Shown here: positions 16,438 through 25,866 of the stretch, one piece after another | Layout: each line of letters opens with the position of its first letter | How positions within the stretch are numbered: position 1 is the first letter of the stretch | Assembly: GCF_009828585.1 (NCBI RefSeq) | Contig: NZ_WSRZ01000022.1 | Location: 1 to 64,000, forward strand | Source of the DNA: Shewanella litoralis | GTDB lineage: Bacteria > Pseudomonadota > Gammaproteobacteria > Enterobacterales > Shewanellaceae | Direction: 5' to 3' | Length of the DNA stretch: 64,000 bases | Made by a program: the position numbers and the translations under genes | The notes under the pieces: model-generated | The model's database searches: none | What the model was told of the DNA's origin: nothing | The model's input: the letters and a program-made list of their open reading frames with translations, nothing else

Positions 16438-16467
16438 AAATAAGCGGCGAATCATTGCCGCTTATTT
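16438..16467. terminator. Strong hairpin downstream of fadJ
   Basis: AAATAAGCGGC and its complement enclose an 8-base loop, an 11-bp perfect stem bracketed by A and T runs on both strands. It lies behind the nearer fadJ terminator and could act as a second one. Confidence 0.55.
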
Positions 16468-16525
16468 GTACGTATTGGTATGACTCCGTCAAAAGGTTGA
16501 TTTAGCCGCTATCTATTTTGACAAA

Positions 16526-16550
16526 AAAACCGCTCATAGTGAGCGGTTTT
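16526..16550 (-). terminator. Rho-independent terminator of fadI-fadJ
   Basis: A 10-bp perfect stem AAAACCGCTC/GAGCGGTTTT around ATAGT, with T-runs on the minus strand, 20 bases after the fadJ stop. Confidence 0.85.
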
Positions 16551-16569
16551 GATTAACAACAATCACCAA

Positions 16570-18696
16570 TTAACTGTTATAGAACTGGCTACCTTCATTT
16601 GCCATTTTGACCAGCGTATCACACGGCGCAAAACGCTCTCCGTAAAGAGACTGATAACCATGTAATGTGTCGACCAGGTTCTTAGCACCTAATGTGTCGA
16701 TATAACGGAACGGTCCACCTAAGAATGGTGGGAATCCAATACCAAAGATTGCCCCAATGTCACCGTCTCTTGCAGAAGCAATAATACCCTCTTCTAAACA
16801 ACGAACCGCTTCGTTTAGCATTTGGATAGTACAACGTTCAGCGACATCTTTCGCTTCTTTATCTGAGGCAATTAAGATATCGAGCACTTTGTAAACTGAC
16901 TCATCTACCAGTTTTGCTTTTTTGGCTTTAGGTCCATATTGATAGAAACCTTTACCATTTTTGCGCCCCTTACGATCGTCAGCCAATAATTTATCAAACG
17001 CAGCTGGTGCTTTGAATCGCTCACCGAGCTCTTTCTCCAAAATAGGCGAAATCTTAGCGCCAACGTCGATGCCTACTTCATCAAGTAATGTCATCGGGCC
17101 GACTGGGAAACCAAACTTCACTAAAGCACGATCTAAATGCTCAACGCGCTGACCTTCTAGCAACAGTTGAGCGGCTTCGTTCATATACAAGGCTAAAATA
17201 CGGTTTACATAAAAACCGGCACCGTCTTGAACAACAATCGGCGTTTTACCTTGCTTACGTGCAAAAGCCACTGTCGTCGCAATAGTTTCTGGTGACGTGG
17301 TTTTATGGGCAATGACTTCCACTAACGGCATTTTTTCTACCGGAGAGAAGTAATGCAAACCAATCACATTTTCAGGGCGACTTGCAGCCGCAGCAATTTG
17401 ACCAATAGGTAATGACGAGGTGTTTGATGCAAAAATAGTATGCTCACCACATTCACGCTCTACATCTTTCACCATTTGATGCTTAAGCGCTAAATCTTCA
17501 AAAACCGCTTCAACAACAATATCAGCATCTTTGATACCGGTGTATTCTGTGGTTGTAGTCATCAACGACATAATATTGTCACGGGCAATTGGCGTCATAT
17601 GACGACGTTTAACGCCTTTATCCAATAATTTATAAGCATACGATAATGCGTTGCTTAAGCCCTGCTCTGAAATATCTTTAACGCGAGCAGGAATTTTCGC
17701 TTTGGTCGTGGTAACAGAGGCAATACCACCGCCCATTAAGCCGCCGCCTAATACCATCACTTTTTTAACTTTACGCGGTACAGCACCTTCAGCGCCAGTT
17801 TCTTTCTTCATTTCTGTGGTAGCAAAAAACAAGCTACGTAGTGCTGCAGATTCTTTTGACATCACTAAATTAGCAAAATGAGTCGCTTCAACCTCAAGAC
17901 CTTGCACCATGCCTTTGTTCATACCTTGACGCACACAATCAATAATCTTCGCAGGCGCAGGGTAATTACCCTGGGTTTTCTTCATCACTTGTTTGCGAGC
18001 TTGATCAAACATAATGTCGCGGGTAAACGAACTAGACTCTAAAAACTGGTTAATTTTAGATTGTTTTACAGGCTTAGCCGCTTGTTTACCTTTTTTAGCA
18101 AGCTCTACTGCGGTTTCAACCAAAATTGAATTGGGCACAACATCATTCACTAAACCCATTTTTAACGCTTGTTTAGGACGAATTTGTTTGCCTGTCAGCA
18201 TCATATCTAATGCAGTCGCAATACCGACTAATCGTGGCAAACGCTGTGTTCCACCGCCACCAGGCAATAAACCCAGTTGCACTTCTGGCACACCTAGCAT
18301 GGTTTTTTTATCGTCACTACATACTCGTAAATGACACGCTAAGGCTAACTCTAAACCGCCACCTAAACACGCACCATTAATGGCGGCAACAACAGGAATA
18401 GACAACCCTTCAAGCTCAGAAAAAACCACATGACCTTGTTGAGACAAGGCTTTCGCGTCGGCCTCACTCTTACAGGCTGCTAGCATAGTGATATCAGCGC
18501 CGGCAACGAACGAATCAGCCTTACCTGAATTCACCACCAAACCTTTAATGCTACTGTCAGCTTTGATTTCAGCCAGTATTTCGGTGATTTCAGGCCCAAA
18601 TTGTTCTTTTAAGGTGTTCATGGTTTCACCAGGAACATCCATAGTTAAAATGGCAATACCATCTTCACGACGCGCTAAATTAAATGTCTTTTCCAT
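16570..18696 (-). CDS. fadJ: Fatty acid oxidation complex alpha subunit FadJ
   Basis: A 708-residue multifunctional enzyme of (anaerobic-type) beta-oxidation. The N-terminal third is an enoyl-CoA hydratase/isomerase ([13 protein letters not shown]; oxyanion-hole [19 protein letters not shown] at about 100-118; [17 protein letters not shown]); the rest is 3-hydroxyacyl-CoA dehydrogenase with the Rossmann motif [14 protein letters not shown] (about 313-326) and [15 protein letters not shown]. The start at 18696 (MEKTFNL) has GGAG eight bases upstream; an ATG two codons earlier at 18702 overlaps the fadI stop (TAATG) but sits too near the GGAG. It forms a heterotetramer with FadI, encoded immediately upstream. 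Expected to be repressed by FadR through the site before fadI. Confidence 0.95.
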   Translation of the reverse strand: MEKTFNLARREDGIAILTMDVPGETMNTLKEQFGPEITEILAEIKADSSIKGLVVNSGKADSFVAGADITMLAACKSEADAKALSQQGHVVFSELEGLSIPVVAAINGACLGGGLELALACHLRVCSDDKKTMLGVPEVQLGLLPGGGGTQRLPRLVGIATALDMMLTGKQIRPKQALKMGLVNDVVPNSILVETAVELAKKGKQAAKPVKQSKINQFLESSSFTRDIMFDQARKQVMKKTQGNYPAPAKIIDCVRQGMNKGMVQGLEVEATHFANLVMSKESAALRSLFFATTEMKKETGAEGAVPRKVKKVMVLGGGLMGGGIASVTTTKAKIPARVKDISEQGLSNALSYAYKLLDKGVKRRHMTPIARDNIMSLMTTTTEYTGIKDADIVVEAVFEDLALKHQMVKDVERECGEHTIFASNTSSLPIGQIAAAASRPENVIGLHYFSPVEKMPLVEVIAHKTTSPETIATTVAFARKQGKTPIVVQDGAGFYVNRILALYMNEAAQLLLEGQRVEHLDRALVKFGFPVGPMTLLDEVGIDVGAKISPILEKELGERFKAPAAFDKLLADDRKGRKNGKGFYQYGPKAKKAKLVDESVYKVLDILIASDKEAKDVAERCTIQMLNEAVRCLEEGIIASARDGDIGAIFGIGFPPFLGGPFRYIDTLGAKNLVDTLHGYQSLYGERFAPCDTLVKMANEGSQFYNS

Positions 18697-18701
18697 GCTC
18701 A

Positions 18702-20012
18702 TTACTCCACCTCTAAAATCATTGCTGCACCTAAACCACCAGCGGCACAAGCTGTTGCCAAACCAGTACCACCGCCACGACGTTTAAGTTCACGACACAC
18801 TTGAGTAATCAAGCGAGTGCCAGTGGCTGCAAATGGGTGACCATAGGCTAACGAACCACCTAATACGTTAAACTTGCTCATATCGATTTCGCCAATTGCG
18901 CGGTTGCGCCCTAGCTTTTCTTCAGCAAACTTTTTAGACCCAAACATTTGCATGTTAGCGAGTGTTTGTGCAGCAAATGCTTCATGCATTTCTATTAAGG
19001 TTAGATCTTCTAATTCCATACCCGCACGCTTAAGCGCTAATGGTGTAGCATAAGACGGGCCCATTAGCATGTCTTGCCACACATCAATGGCAGTAAAGGC
19101 ATAACTCTTAATGTAGCCTATCGGTTGATAACCTAAGGCTTTGGCACGGCCTTCGCTCATTAAAATAATCGCCGATGCACCATCGGTTAATGGCGTACTG
19201 TTTGCGGCTGTCACTGTGCCGTGCTTGCGGTCAAACGCAGGACGTAATTTGGCATAAGACTCAAGCACCGAGTTTTCACGGATGTTATTGTCGCGGTCGA
19301 TAAACTGCTTATAAGGTGGAATGTGCGCTGTCATCACTTCTTGTTGAAGCACGCCAGAATTCCATGTTTCTGTTGCTAAAGTGTGTGAACGATGGGCTAA
19401 TGCATCTTGATCTGCACGGCTAATATTGTATGTTTTAGCCATTTGTTCAGCCGTTTGCCCCATAGATAAACCGGTTGAATATTCTGCTACCGCTGGCGGT
19501 ACTGGCATTAAATCTTTTAAGCCTAAACGACGTGCAATTGCGAACTTTTGCTTAAAGGTACGTGCTTTATTAAGGTCGACCAATGCGTGAGCTAATTTTT
19601 TCGACACGCCAATGGGTAATACAGACGATGAATCTGATCCACCCGCTAAACCAATTTCAATATTTCCGGTCATAATTGACTCAGCTACGTTGACCGCAGA
19701 CTGGAAACTCGTCGCACAGGCGCGGGTTACTGAATACGCATCCGTTGACACATTCATGCCTGTACCTAATACGATTTCACGGGCAATATTTGGCGCTGCA
19801 GGCATTTGAACAACCTGGCCATACACTAATTGTTCAATAAGTTGAGGGTCTATTTCAGAGCGAGACAGCAACTCATTTACCACCATTTTGCCCATATCCA
19901 ACGCAGAAACACCATGGAAAGCAGTAGCTTGTTTAGCAAATGGAGTTCGTAAACCGGCAACAATCGCAATGCGTTCGCCCCGGGCATTCGTTACCTGTTG
20001 TCTATCACTCAT
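18702..20012 (-). CDS. fadI: Acetyl-CoA acyltransferase FadI (beta subunit)
   Basis: A 436-residue thiolase that splits 3-ketoacyl-CoA with CoA to release acetyl-CoA in the last step of each beta-oxidation round. The acyl-accepting Cys lies in [14 protein letters not shown] (about residues 93-106), the catalytic His in [14 protein letters not shown] (about 346-359), and the second Cys in [18 protein letters not shown] at the C-terminus. Length and the N-terminal [18 protein letters not shown] are typical of FadI. It overlaps or abuts fadJ and forms its operon. A FadR-like site lies 67-83 bases upstream of the ATG. Confidence 0.96.
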   Translation of the reverse strand: MSDRQQVTNARGERIAIVAGLRTPFAKQATAFHGVSALDMGKMVVNELLSRSEIDPQLIEQLVYGQVVQMPAAPNIAREIVLGTGMNVSTDAYSVTRACATSFQSAVNVAESIMTGNIEIGLAGGSDSSSVLPIGVSKKLAHALVDLNKARTFKQKFAIARRLGLKDLMPVPPAVAEYSTGLSMGQTAEQMAKTYNISRADQDALAHRSHTLATETWNSGVLQQEVMTAHIPPYKQFIDRDNNIRENSVLESYAKLRPAFDRKHGTVTAANSTPLTDGASAIILMSEGRAKALGYQPIGYIKSYAFTAIDVWQDMLMGPSYATPLALKRAGMELEDLTLIEMHEAFAAQTLANMQMFGSKKFAEEKLGRNRAIGEIDMSKFNVLGGSLAYGHPFAATGTRLITQVCRELKRRGGGTGLATACAAGGLGAAMILEVE

Positions 20013-20078
20013 ATGTCACCCTCTATTATTGTTAGCTCATCAAGGCAGAGCCGATAAGTATTCTATTATTGCCAGATT

Positions 20079-20095
20079 ATCTGGTCAGACCATCA
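20079..20095. promoter_or_regulatory. FadR-like operator upstream of fadI
   Basis: ATCTGGTCAGACCATCA matches the known enterobacterial FadR operator form (xxCTGGTCnGACCxxxx), with a near-perfect TGGTC/GACCA dyad. It stands 67-83 bases before the fadI start, in the region also shared with the divergent MoxR operon. FadR releases DNA on binding long-chain acyl-CoA, so this would derepress fadIJ in the presence of fatty acids. Confidence 0.7.
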
Positions 20096-20262
20096 AAGTG
20101 TGACCTGATTCTAACTTTTTATTGAATAGTTTTAAACAGGCGTTTACAACTATCTGATTCATTAATAGTTAAAATATGTTAATCCTACTAGCCAAAAACC
20201 CATAGAATTCATAACATAGGCTTCAATAACCCCAATGCCAACTAAATAAATTGAGTACAGCT

Positions 20263-21219
20263 ATGCCGTTAAGTCGTTTCCACTCACTGCGCACCTATTT
20301 AGATACTGTTGTGTTAGGTCAGCCCGTATTAACCGAAAACCTATTAATTGCACTTATCGCCAATGGCCATTTATTAGTTGAAGGCCCTCCGGGTTTAGCA
20401 AAAACCCGTGCAGTTAAAGCGCTTTGTGACGGGGTTGAAGGTGAATTTCACCGTATTCAATTTACGCCAGATTTATTGCCGGCCGATTTAACAGGCACCG
20501 ATATTTATCGTCAACAAACCGGGACATTCGAATTTGAAGCAGGGCCGATTTTCCATAATCTAATTTTAGCTGATGAAATCAACCGTGCACCGGCAAAAGT
20601 GCAATCAGCACTATTAGAAGCGATGGCCGAAGGCCAGGTCACTGTAGGAAAAAACAGTTACCCACTGCCACCTCTCTTTTTGGTTATGGCGACGCAAAAC
20701 CCATTAGAAAATGAAGGCACCTACCCGCTACCTGAAGCGCAGCTTGACCGTTTTTTAATGCACTTAAATCTTGATTACCCCAGTGCAGAAACTGAGTGTC
20801 AAATTTTAAGGCAATCACGTAAAGAAGCACAAACACATCAACTGCCAACCATTGACCCAGTTGCTCAAGCAGATGTATTTGCCGCCCGCGATCAAGCATT
20901 AGAGATTTATTTAGCCGATCCGCTAGAGCAATACATCGTTGAAATTATTATGGCAACCCGTCAGCCAGCACGTTACAGCGCCGAGTTAGCCAAATGGTTA
21001 GAATATGGCGTAAGCCCGCGTGCAACCATTTCATTAGAGCGCTGTGCTCGTGCCCGTGCCTGGTTACACGACCGTGACTTTGTGTCCCCTGAAGACATTC
21101 AAGCCGTCGCGCCTAACGTGCTTCGCCATCGTTTGTTATTGAGCTATCAAGCACAAGCAGAAGGTGTAACAGCCGATCAGGTTATCAACCATATTCTTAG
21201 CCAAGTTGCCGTACCTTAA
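20263..21219 (+). CDS. MoxR-family AAA+ ATPase
   Basis: A 318-residue AAA+ chaperone-like ATPase. Walker A GPPGLAKT (about residues 40-47) and Walker B LILADEINRAP (about 100-110) are intact, with the sensor MATQNPLENEGTYPLPEAQLDRF (second half of the AAA module) typical of MoxR. These proteins work with von Willebrand A-domain proteins in metal insertion or complex assembly. The ATG at 20263 is taken; a TTG at 20251 would add four residues. It is the first of six tightly packed genes (MoxR, DUF58, DUF4381, BatA, BatB/C, BatD) and is 8 bases before the DUF58 start. Confidence 0.88.
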   Translation: MPLSRFHSLRTYLDTVVLGQPVLTENLLIALIANGHLLVEGPPGLAKTRAVKALCDGVEGEFHRIQFTPDLLPADLTGTDIYRQQTGTFEFEAGPIFHNLILADEINRAPAKVQSALLEAMAEGQVTVGKNSYPLPPLFLVMATQNPLENEGTYPLPEAQLDRFLMHLNLDYPSAETECQILRQSRKEAQTHQLPTIDPVAQADVFAARDQALEIYLADPLEQYIVEIIMATRQPARYSAELAKWLEYGVSPRATISLERCARARAWLHDRDFVSPEDIQAVAPNVLRHRLLLSYQAQAEGVTADQVINHILSQVAVP

Positions 21220-21227
21220 AGGCGAAG

Positions 21228-22196
21228 TTGCATGTTGATATTAGTAAGTGTAATAGCGCTATGATGCACGATACGCAGTCATTACCGCTTTATAGCGATG
21301 GTGTGAACCTCACCGAGCAAGAACTTATTGCCTGCCAAAGTTTGTCGCGGGCAATACCTGATCGTCAATCGCGGGCAAAAGCAGCCTTGTCAGGACATCG
21401 CAGTAGCCTAATTAAAGGTCGCGGTATGGAGTTTGCTGAAGTACGTCATTACCAAAATGGCGATGACGTACGCACAATTGACTGGCGCGTCACTGCGCGT
21501 ACTGGTGTGGCACACACCAAATTGTTTGTAGAAGAGCGCGAACGTCCTATTCTGCTGCTTATAGATTTAAGCCACAGTGCTTACTTTGGCTCGCAACTGC
21601 TACTGCAATCTGTGCAAATTGCTCACCTTGCCACTACGCTTGGCTGGAATGCAATCAATCATGGTGATCGATTAGGCGCACTGATTGCCAGTGAGTCGAC
21701 TCATTTAGAGCTTAAACCTCGCAGTCGTCGCCAGGGCATCTTGCAGTTAACCTCAGGGTTAATTGACGTTCATCAACAACAGTTAAATCAAATAAATCAA
21801 CTCGTGTCTGATCCTGAGCACATGTTTAAAGCTTGCCAGCGATTACAGCGTATTGCGAAACCGGGTTCATTGATTTGGATTATTAGTGACGGCCAACATA
21901 TTAATCAACAGTGTTTAGCCCCGCTTACAGAGCTATCTCGTCACTGTGATATTGGCGCATTTGTGGTTACCGATCCACTGAGACAAGGCACATTAGCCTT
22001 ACCCAAACAGTTCACCTTACCGGTGCGCGATGGCCAACAACAGTTAACCTTAACTCGCCAAAGTTATGAAGCATGGTTAGCCAATCAGCAGTCACAACAA
22101 CAGCAATTTATTAACCTAATGAATTTGATTAAAGTACAACCTAGATTAATTGATGCCGCTAAACCACTCAGTGCCCAATTGGATATTTTACGTTAA
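21228..22196 (+). CDS. DUF58 domain protein
   Basis: A 322-residue protein with the DUF58 signature: SSLIKGRGMEFAEVRHYQNGDDVRTIDWRVTAR (middle of the first third), followed by FVEERERPILLLIDLSHSAYFGSQ, which starts a von Willebrand A-like fold. DUF58 proteins nearly always lie beside MoxR and Bat genes and are presumed to be partners of the ATPase. The first start is TTG at 21228 with AAAGG upstream; the ATG at 21261 lacks a ribosome site but would remove the less conserved N-terminal segment. No membrane segment is apparent, unlike many DUF58 members. Exact function unknown. Confidence 0.82.
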   Translation: MHVDISKCNSAMMHDTQSLPLYSDGVNLTEQELIACQSLSRAIPDRQSRAKAALSGHRSSLIKGRGMEFAEVRHYQNGDDVRTIDWRVTARTGVAHTKLFVEERERPILLLIDLSHSAYFGSQLLLQSVQIAHLATTLGWNAINHGDRLGALIASESTHLELKPRSRRQGILQLTSGLIDVHQQQLNQINQLVSDPEHMFKACQRLQRIAKPGSLIWIISDGQHINQQCLAPLTELSRHCDIGAFVVTDPLRQGTLALPKQFTLPVRDGQQQLTLTRQSYEAWLANQQSQQQQFINLMNLIKVQPRLIDAAKPLSAQLDILR

Positions 22197-22739
22197 ATGA
22201 CAACCTCAAATTCGCCAATGCCGCCAATAACTGCCGATGCTGGTGTATCGCCATTGGCACAATTGCAAGACATCAAATTCCCCGATCCGATTAGCTCAAT
22301 GCCAATCGCACCGGGTTATTGGATTGTTGCCGCATTCATTATCGTCATCGCGATTTGGCTTGGTTATCAACTGTATAAAAAATACCAATACCATGCGCCA
22401 AGACGGCAGGCTCTTGCCATGCTGAATCAATACGACATTAACGACGATGGCTTTGCCGCACAGGTCAACAGCCTGCTTAAACGTACTGCCATGACTTATT
22501 TGCCACGAGAAAATCTAGCCAAACTCAATGGCCAACCATGGTTTGATTGGTTAGATACTCGCCTGCCTGGCAAACAACAGCAAATAATAGGGCACTTACT
22601 GGTTAAGCGGCACCAGGCCAGTGGCCTAACGTTTGACGAAAAACAGCAATTGGCGTCACTTGCAAAAGCATGGCTTAGCAATAAACAGGCTTTTAGTGAT
22701 GCTTCGTTAACACAGCACAATAATGTGCAGGAGGCCTAA
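22197..22739 (+). CDS. DUF4381 membrane protein
   Basis: A 180-residue protein with a proline-rich N-terminus, one membrane helix (about residues 43-61, GYWIVAAFIIVIAIWLGY) and a cytoplasmic helical tail with RRQALAMLNQY and TYLPRENLAKLNGQPWFDWLD. This matches DUF4381, a component found only in MoxR-Bat type clusters. Its ATG directly abuts the stop of the DUF58 gene and its stop overlaps the start of the BatA gene (TAATG), so translation is coupled. Molecular function is not established. Confidence 0.8.
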   Translation: MTTSNSPMPPITADAGVSPLAQLQDIKFPDPISSMPIAPGYWIVAAFIIVIAIWLGYQLYKKYQYHAPRRQALAMLNQYDINDDGFAAQVNSLLKRTAMTYLPRENLAKLNGQPWFDWLDTRLPGKQQQIIGHLLVKRHQASGLTFDEKQQLASLAKAWLSNKQAFSDASLTQHNNVQEA

Positions 22740-23737
22740 TGTTAGCTTTATATTGGCCATGGTTATTGTTGCTACTGCCTTTACCACTATTGATAAAACA
22801 AACCAAAACCACTGATGTCGGTGGACACTTACATATACCCGGTATTGCGACAACTACCACGGTGACTCATACCCATAAAAATAAACAAAGTCGAAAACGC
22901 TACTGGTTAATGTGGGCCTTGTTAGTCATTGCCATCGCCAGACCTCAATGGTTAGGCGAGCCCATTGAGTTGCCATCAAAAGGCCGCGATTTAATGATGG
23001 CCGTTGACTTATCGGGCAGTATGCAAATTGAAGACATGGTGATTAATGGCCAAACCGTTAATCGTTTTACCTTAATTCAGCACGTACTCAGTGACTTTAT
23101 TAAGCGTCGTAAAGGCGACCGGCTCGGGCTTATCTTGTTTGCAGACCATGCTTATTTGCAAGCACCCTTAACCCTAGATAGACGCTCAGTAGCAACCTTT
23201 TTAGACGATGCCCAAATTGGCCTGGTGGGCAAACAAACCGCCATAGGCGAAGCCATCGCTCTGGCGGTAAAACGCTTTGATCAAGTCGATGAGAGTAACC
23301 GCGTATTAATTTTATTAACCGACGGCTCAAATAACGCCGGTAATATTGAACCTGAAGTGGCCGCGCAAATTGCCGCTAAGCGTAACATCACTATTTACAC
23401 TATTGGTGTCGGTGCTGAAGTACTAGAACGCCGCACCATATTTGGTAAAGAGCGCATTAATCCCTCAATGGATTTAGATGAAACGCAATTGAAAAAATTA
23501 GCCGAAATGACCAATGGTTATTATTTCAGAGCCCGCAACAGTGAAGAATTAGACAGTATTTATCAACAAATTGATAAGCTTGAGCCCGTCAGTCGCGACC
23601 AACTCAGTTATCGCCCTAAAAGTGAATTGTTCTATTGGCCTTTATTATTGTCATTGCTCATCAGTTTACTGATTGTGTTACAACAGCAATGGCCAACGGT
23701 TTTTGCGCCTAAAAGTGTGACCAAGGAGGCAAACTGA
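22739..23737 (+). CDS. BatA-like von Willebrand A-domain membrane protein
   Basis: A 332-residue protein with N-terminal membrane segments (about residues 3-18 and 53-70), a VWA domain with the metal-ion-dependent adhesion motif AVDLSGSMQ (about 88-96) plus the distal Thr and LLTDGSNNAG, and a C-terminal membrane helix (about 300-320, FYWPLLLSLLISLLIVLQ). This is the BatA arrangement, placing the VWA domain in the periplasm. Bat proteins were linked to aerotolerance in Bacteroides, but the role here is open. CAGGAGG precedes the ATG, which overlaps the DUF4381 stop. Confidence 0.87.
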   Translation: MLALYWPWLLLLLPLPLLIKQTKTTDVGGHLHIPGIATTTTVTHTHKNKQSRKRYWLMWALLVIAIARPQWLGEPIELPSKGRDLMMAVDLSGSMQIEDMVINGQTVNRFTLIQHVLSDFIKRRKGDRLGLILFADHAYLQAPLTLDRRSVATFLDDAQIGLVGKQTAIGEAIALAVKRFDQVDESNRVLILLTDGSNNAGNIEPEVAAQIAAKRNITIYTIGVGAEVLERRTIFGKERINPSMDLDETQLKKLAEMTNGYYFRARNSEELDSIYQQIDKLEPVSRDQLSYRPKSELFYWPLLLSLLISLLIVLQQQWPTVFAPKSVTKEAN

Positions 23738-23739
23738 TA

Positions 23740-25866
23740 ATGGTGCATTTTATTCGACCTGAGTGGTTATTTACCTTATTGCCTGTGGCTTTAATCAGTT
23801 TATTATTTTGGCGCAGACACAGCCAACAATCGGCATGGAAACAATACATCGCGCCGCATTTAAGTCAGCTGCTTATCACACAAACGGCAGACAATAAAAG
23901 TCAGCCTAAGTGGTTATTAATAGCGTGTTGGATTATCGCGGTTATTGCCTTAGCTGGACCGGCTGTTAATAAACAAAACTTGCCGGTGTTTGCCACCGAA
24001 CAAGGCCGAGTGTTGATCATGGACATGTCTTTGTCGATGTACGCTACCGATTTAAGCCCTAACCGTTTGTCCTATGCGCGCTTTAGAGCCACTGACTTAC
24101 TCGCAGAGTTAAAAGAAGGTGAAACCGGCCTTATTGCCTACGCTGGTGATGCATATACCATCAGCCCTTTAACCCGCGACACGGCAACCATTCTTAATTT
24201 ATTACCGACGCTGTCGCCAGAGATTATGCCGACAAAAGGGTCTAGCCTCGCCTCAGCCCTGACACTTGCCGAAAAGCTACTGGCACAAGGCGGTCATGTG
24301 CGTGGTGATATTATTTTAATGACAGATGGGGTATCAGATACTCAATTCAATCAAGCGGCCAAAGCATTAAAAGATAGTCGCTATCGTTTATCTATTATGG
24401 CATTTGGTAGCCAACAAGGTGCGCCAATCCGCTTAGGTGATGGCCAGTTACTGCGCGACAGTAGCAACGAAGTAGTGGTGGCTAAAACAGACTACGGTTT
24501 ATTGCAAAAGTTAGCTCAACAACATCAAGGGATTTTAGTGCCCGCACAAACTGACGGCAGCGATATCATCACGCTCACCGACTGGTTAGCTATTGATGGC
24601 GATGCTACCGAAACAGAGCTTGCCGGTGAATCTTGGCAAGATTTAGGCCCTTATTTAGCCATGTTACTGGTATTACCTATGTTGATTAGTTTTCGTCAAG
24701 GCTTAATGACAATAGTATTAAATCCACTCTTTTTACTTGGCGCTTTAATGGGGCTAAACGCGGTAACTAGCCAACCTGCACACGCATCGCTTTGGCAAGA
24801 TTTATGGCAAACTCAAGATCAACAAGCACAATCAGCGTTTGAACAAGGCGACTTCATCCAAGCGGCTGACACCTTTAAAGACCCACAATGGCAGGCATCG
24901 GCTCATTACAAAGCTGGTGATTATCAGCAAGCCCTAGAAGGTTTTGAGCAAGATAACAGTGCCAATGGTTTATATAATCAGGGTAATGCATTAATGCAAC
25001 TAAGCGACTACCAAGAAGCCATTAAGCGTTATCAGCAAGCTATTGAATTACAATCGCCCTTTACTGAAGCACAGAAAAACCTTGAGTTAGCAAAACAGTT
25101 GCTCGACCAACAAAAACAAGAGCAATCGTCTAATCAAGATCAATCTGGCGAAGGTGAACAATCAAACGATTCAAACTCAGATCAATCTAACCAAAATAAT
25201 TCATCATCTTCTGAGCAATCACAATCTGATGAGGCCGGTAATCAACAAGATGGGCAGCAATCAGACAATAATCAACAAAGCGATGCTGACAATCAACAAC
25301 AGCAATCGCCGCAAAATGATGCAAGTGAGCAGACTAATGACTCACAAAGCAATCAATCACAAAACAGTGATCAACAAAACAATGATCCACAAAAAAATGC
25401 TTCCGATGATTCGCAACAAGATAGCCAAAAACAGTCAGGCTCTGAACAACAAGCGGATAATGAGCAACAGTCTAATGACAATAACCCAGCGTCAGATGAG
25501 CAATCTGCTGCCGACAGCGCGCAAAATGATCAACAGTCACAACAAACAGGCCAACAGCCTAGCGACAGTGAACCATTAAGTAACGAAGCCAGCATGCAAG
25601 CTGCAACAGAAGCCGCCGAAGAACAAGCTAACCAGCAACAGCAGCAAATGAGTGCGAACGCAGCGCCGACAGAAAAGCCACCAGAAACATCTTCTGAAGT
25701 GATTTCTGCATCGCAAGTGAATCCAAATGATTTACCTGCAGATATGCAACGGGCATTACGGGCCATAAACGAAGATCCACAAGTGCTCATTCGCAACAAA
25801 ATGCAGCTTGAATATCAAAAACGTCGTCAAAATAGTCAACCGTTAAAGGATAATGAACAGTGGTAA
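23740..25866 (+). CDS. BatB/BatC fusion: VWA domain, TPR and Gln/Asn/Ser-rich tail
   Basis: A 708-residue protein. N-terminal membrane segments (about 10-22 and 61-78) lead into a VWA domain with MIDAS motif MDMSLSMYATDLSP (about 94-107) and LMTDGVSD; two more hydrophobic segments follow (about 305-345), then a TPR-like region (about 362-450, with YNQGNALMQLSDYQEAIKRY), and a very long low-complexity stretch (about 455-650) of Gln, Asn, Ser and Asp. In other bacteria BatB (VWA) and BatC (TPR) are separate genes; here they are one. AAGGAGG precedes the ATG. The low-complexity part has no assigned fold. Its stop overlaps the BatD start. Confidence 0.85.
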   Translation: MVHFIRPEWLFTLLPVALISLLFWRRHSQQSAWKQYIAPHLSQLLITQTADNKSQPKWLLIACWIIAVIALAGPAVNKQNLPVFATEQGRVLIMDMSLSMYATDLSPNRLSYARFRATDLLAELKEGETGLIAYAGDAYTISPLTRDTATILNLLPTLSPEIMPTKGSSLASALTLAEKLLAQGGHVRGDIILMTDGVSDTQFNQAAKALKDSRYRLSIMAFGSQQGAPIRLGDGQLLRDSSNEVVVAKTDYGLLQKLAQQHQGILVPAQTDGSDIITLTDWLAIDGDATETELAGESWQDLGPYLAMLLVLPMLISFRQGLMTIVLNPLFLLGALMGLNAVTSQPAHASLWQDLWQTQDQQAQSAFEQGDFIQAADTFKDPQWQASAHYKAGDYQQALEGFEQDNSANGLYNQGNALMQLSDYQEAIKRYQQAIELQSPFTEAQKNLELAKQLLDQQKQEQSSNQDQSGEGEQSNDSNSDQSNQNNSSSSEQSQSDEAGNQQDGQQSDNNQQSDADNQQQQSPQNDASEQTNDSQSNQSQNSDQQNNDPQKNASDDSQQDSQKQSGSEQQADNEQQSNDNNPASDEQSAADSAQNDQQSQQTGQQPSDSEPLSNEASMQAATEAAEEQANQQQQQMSANAAPTEKPPETSSEVISASQVNPNDLPADMQRALRAINEDPQVLIRNKMQLEYQKRRQNSQPLKDNEQW

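Larger units (their letters stand above)
16234..16569. other. Intergenic region with two hairpins
   Basis: A 336-base stretch between the small membrane protein gene and fadJ. Its only structure is the pair of hairpins at 16438-16467 and 16526-16550, listed separately; the rest shows no open frame with a ribosome site. Confidence 0.6.

Noticed and set aside
25154-25579. 141-residue open frame inside the BatB/BatC gene
   Set aside because: A shadow frame of the Gln/Asn-rich tail; the product is low-complexity and lacks a ribosome site.
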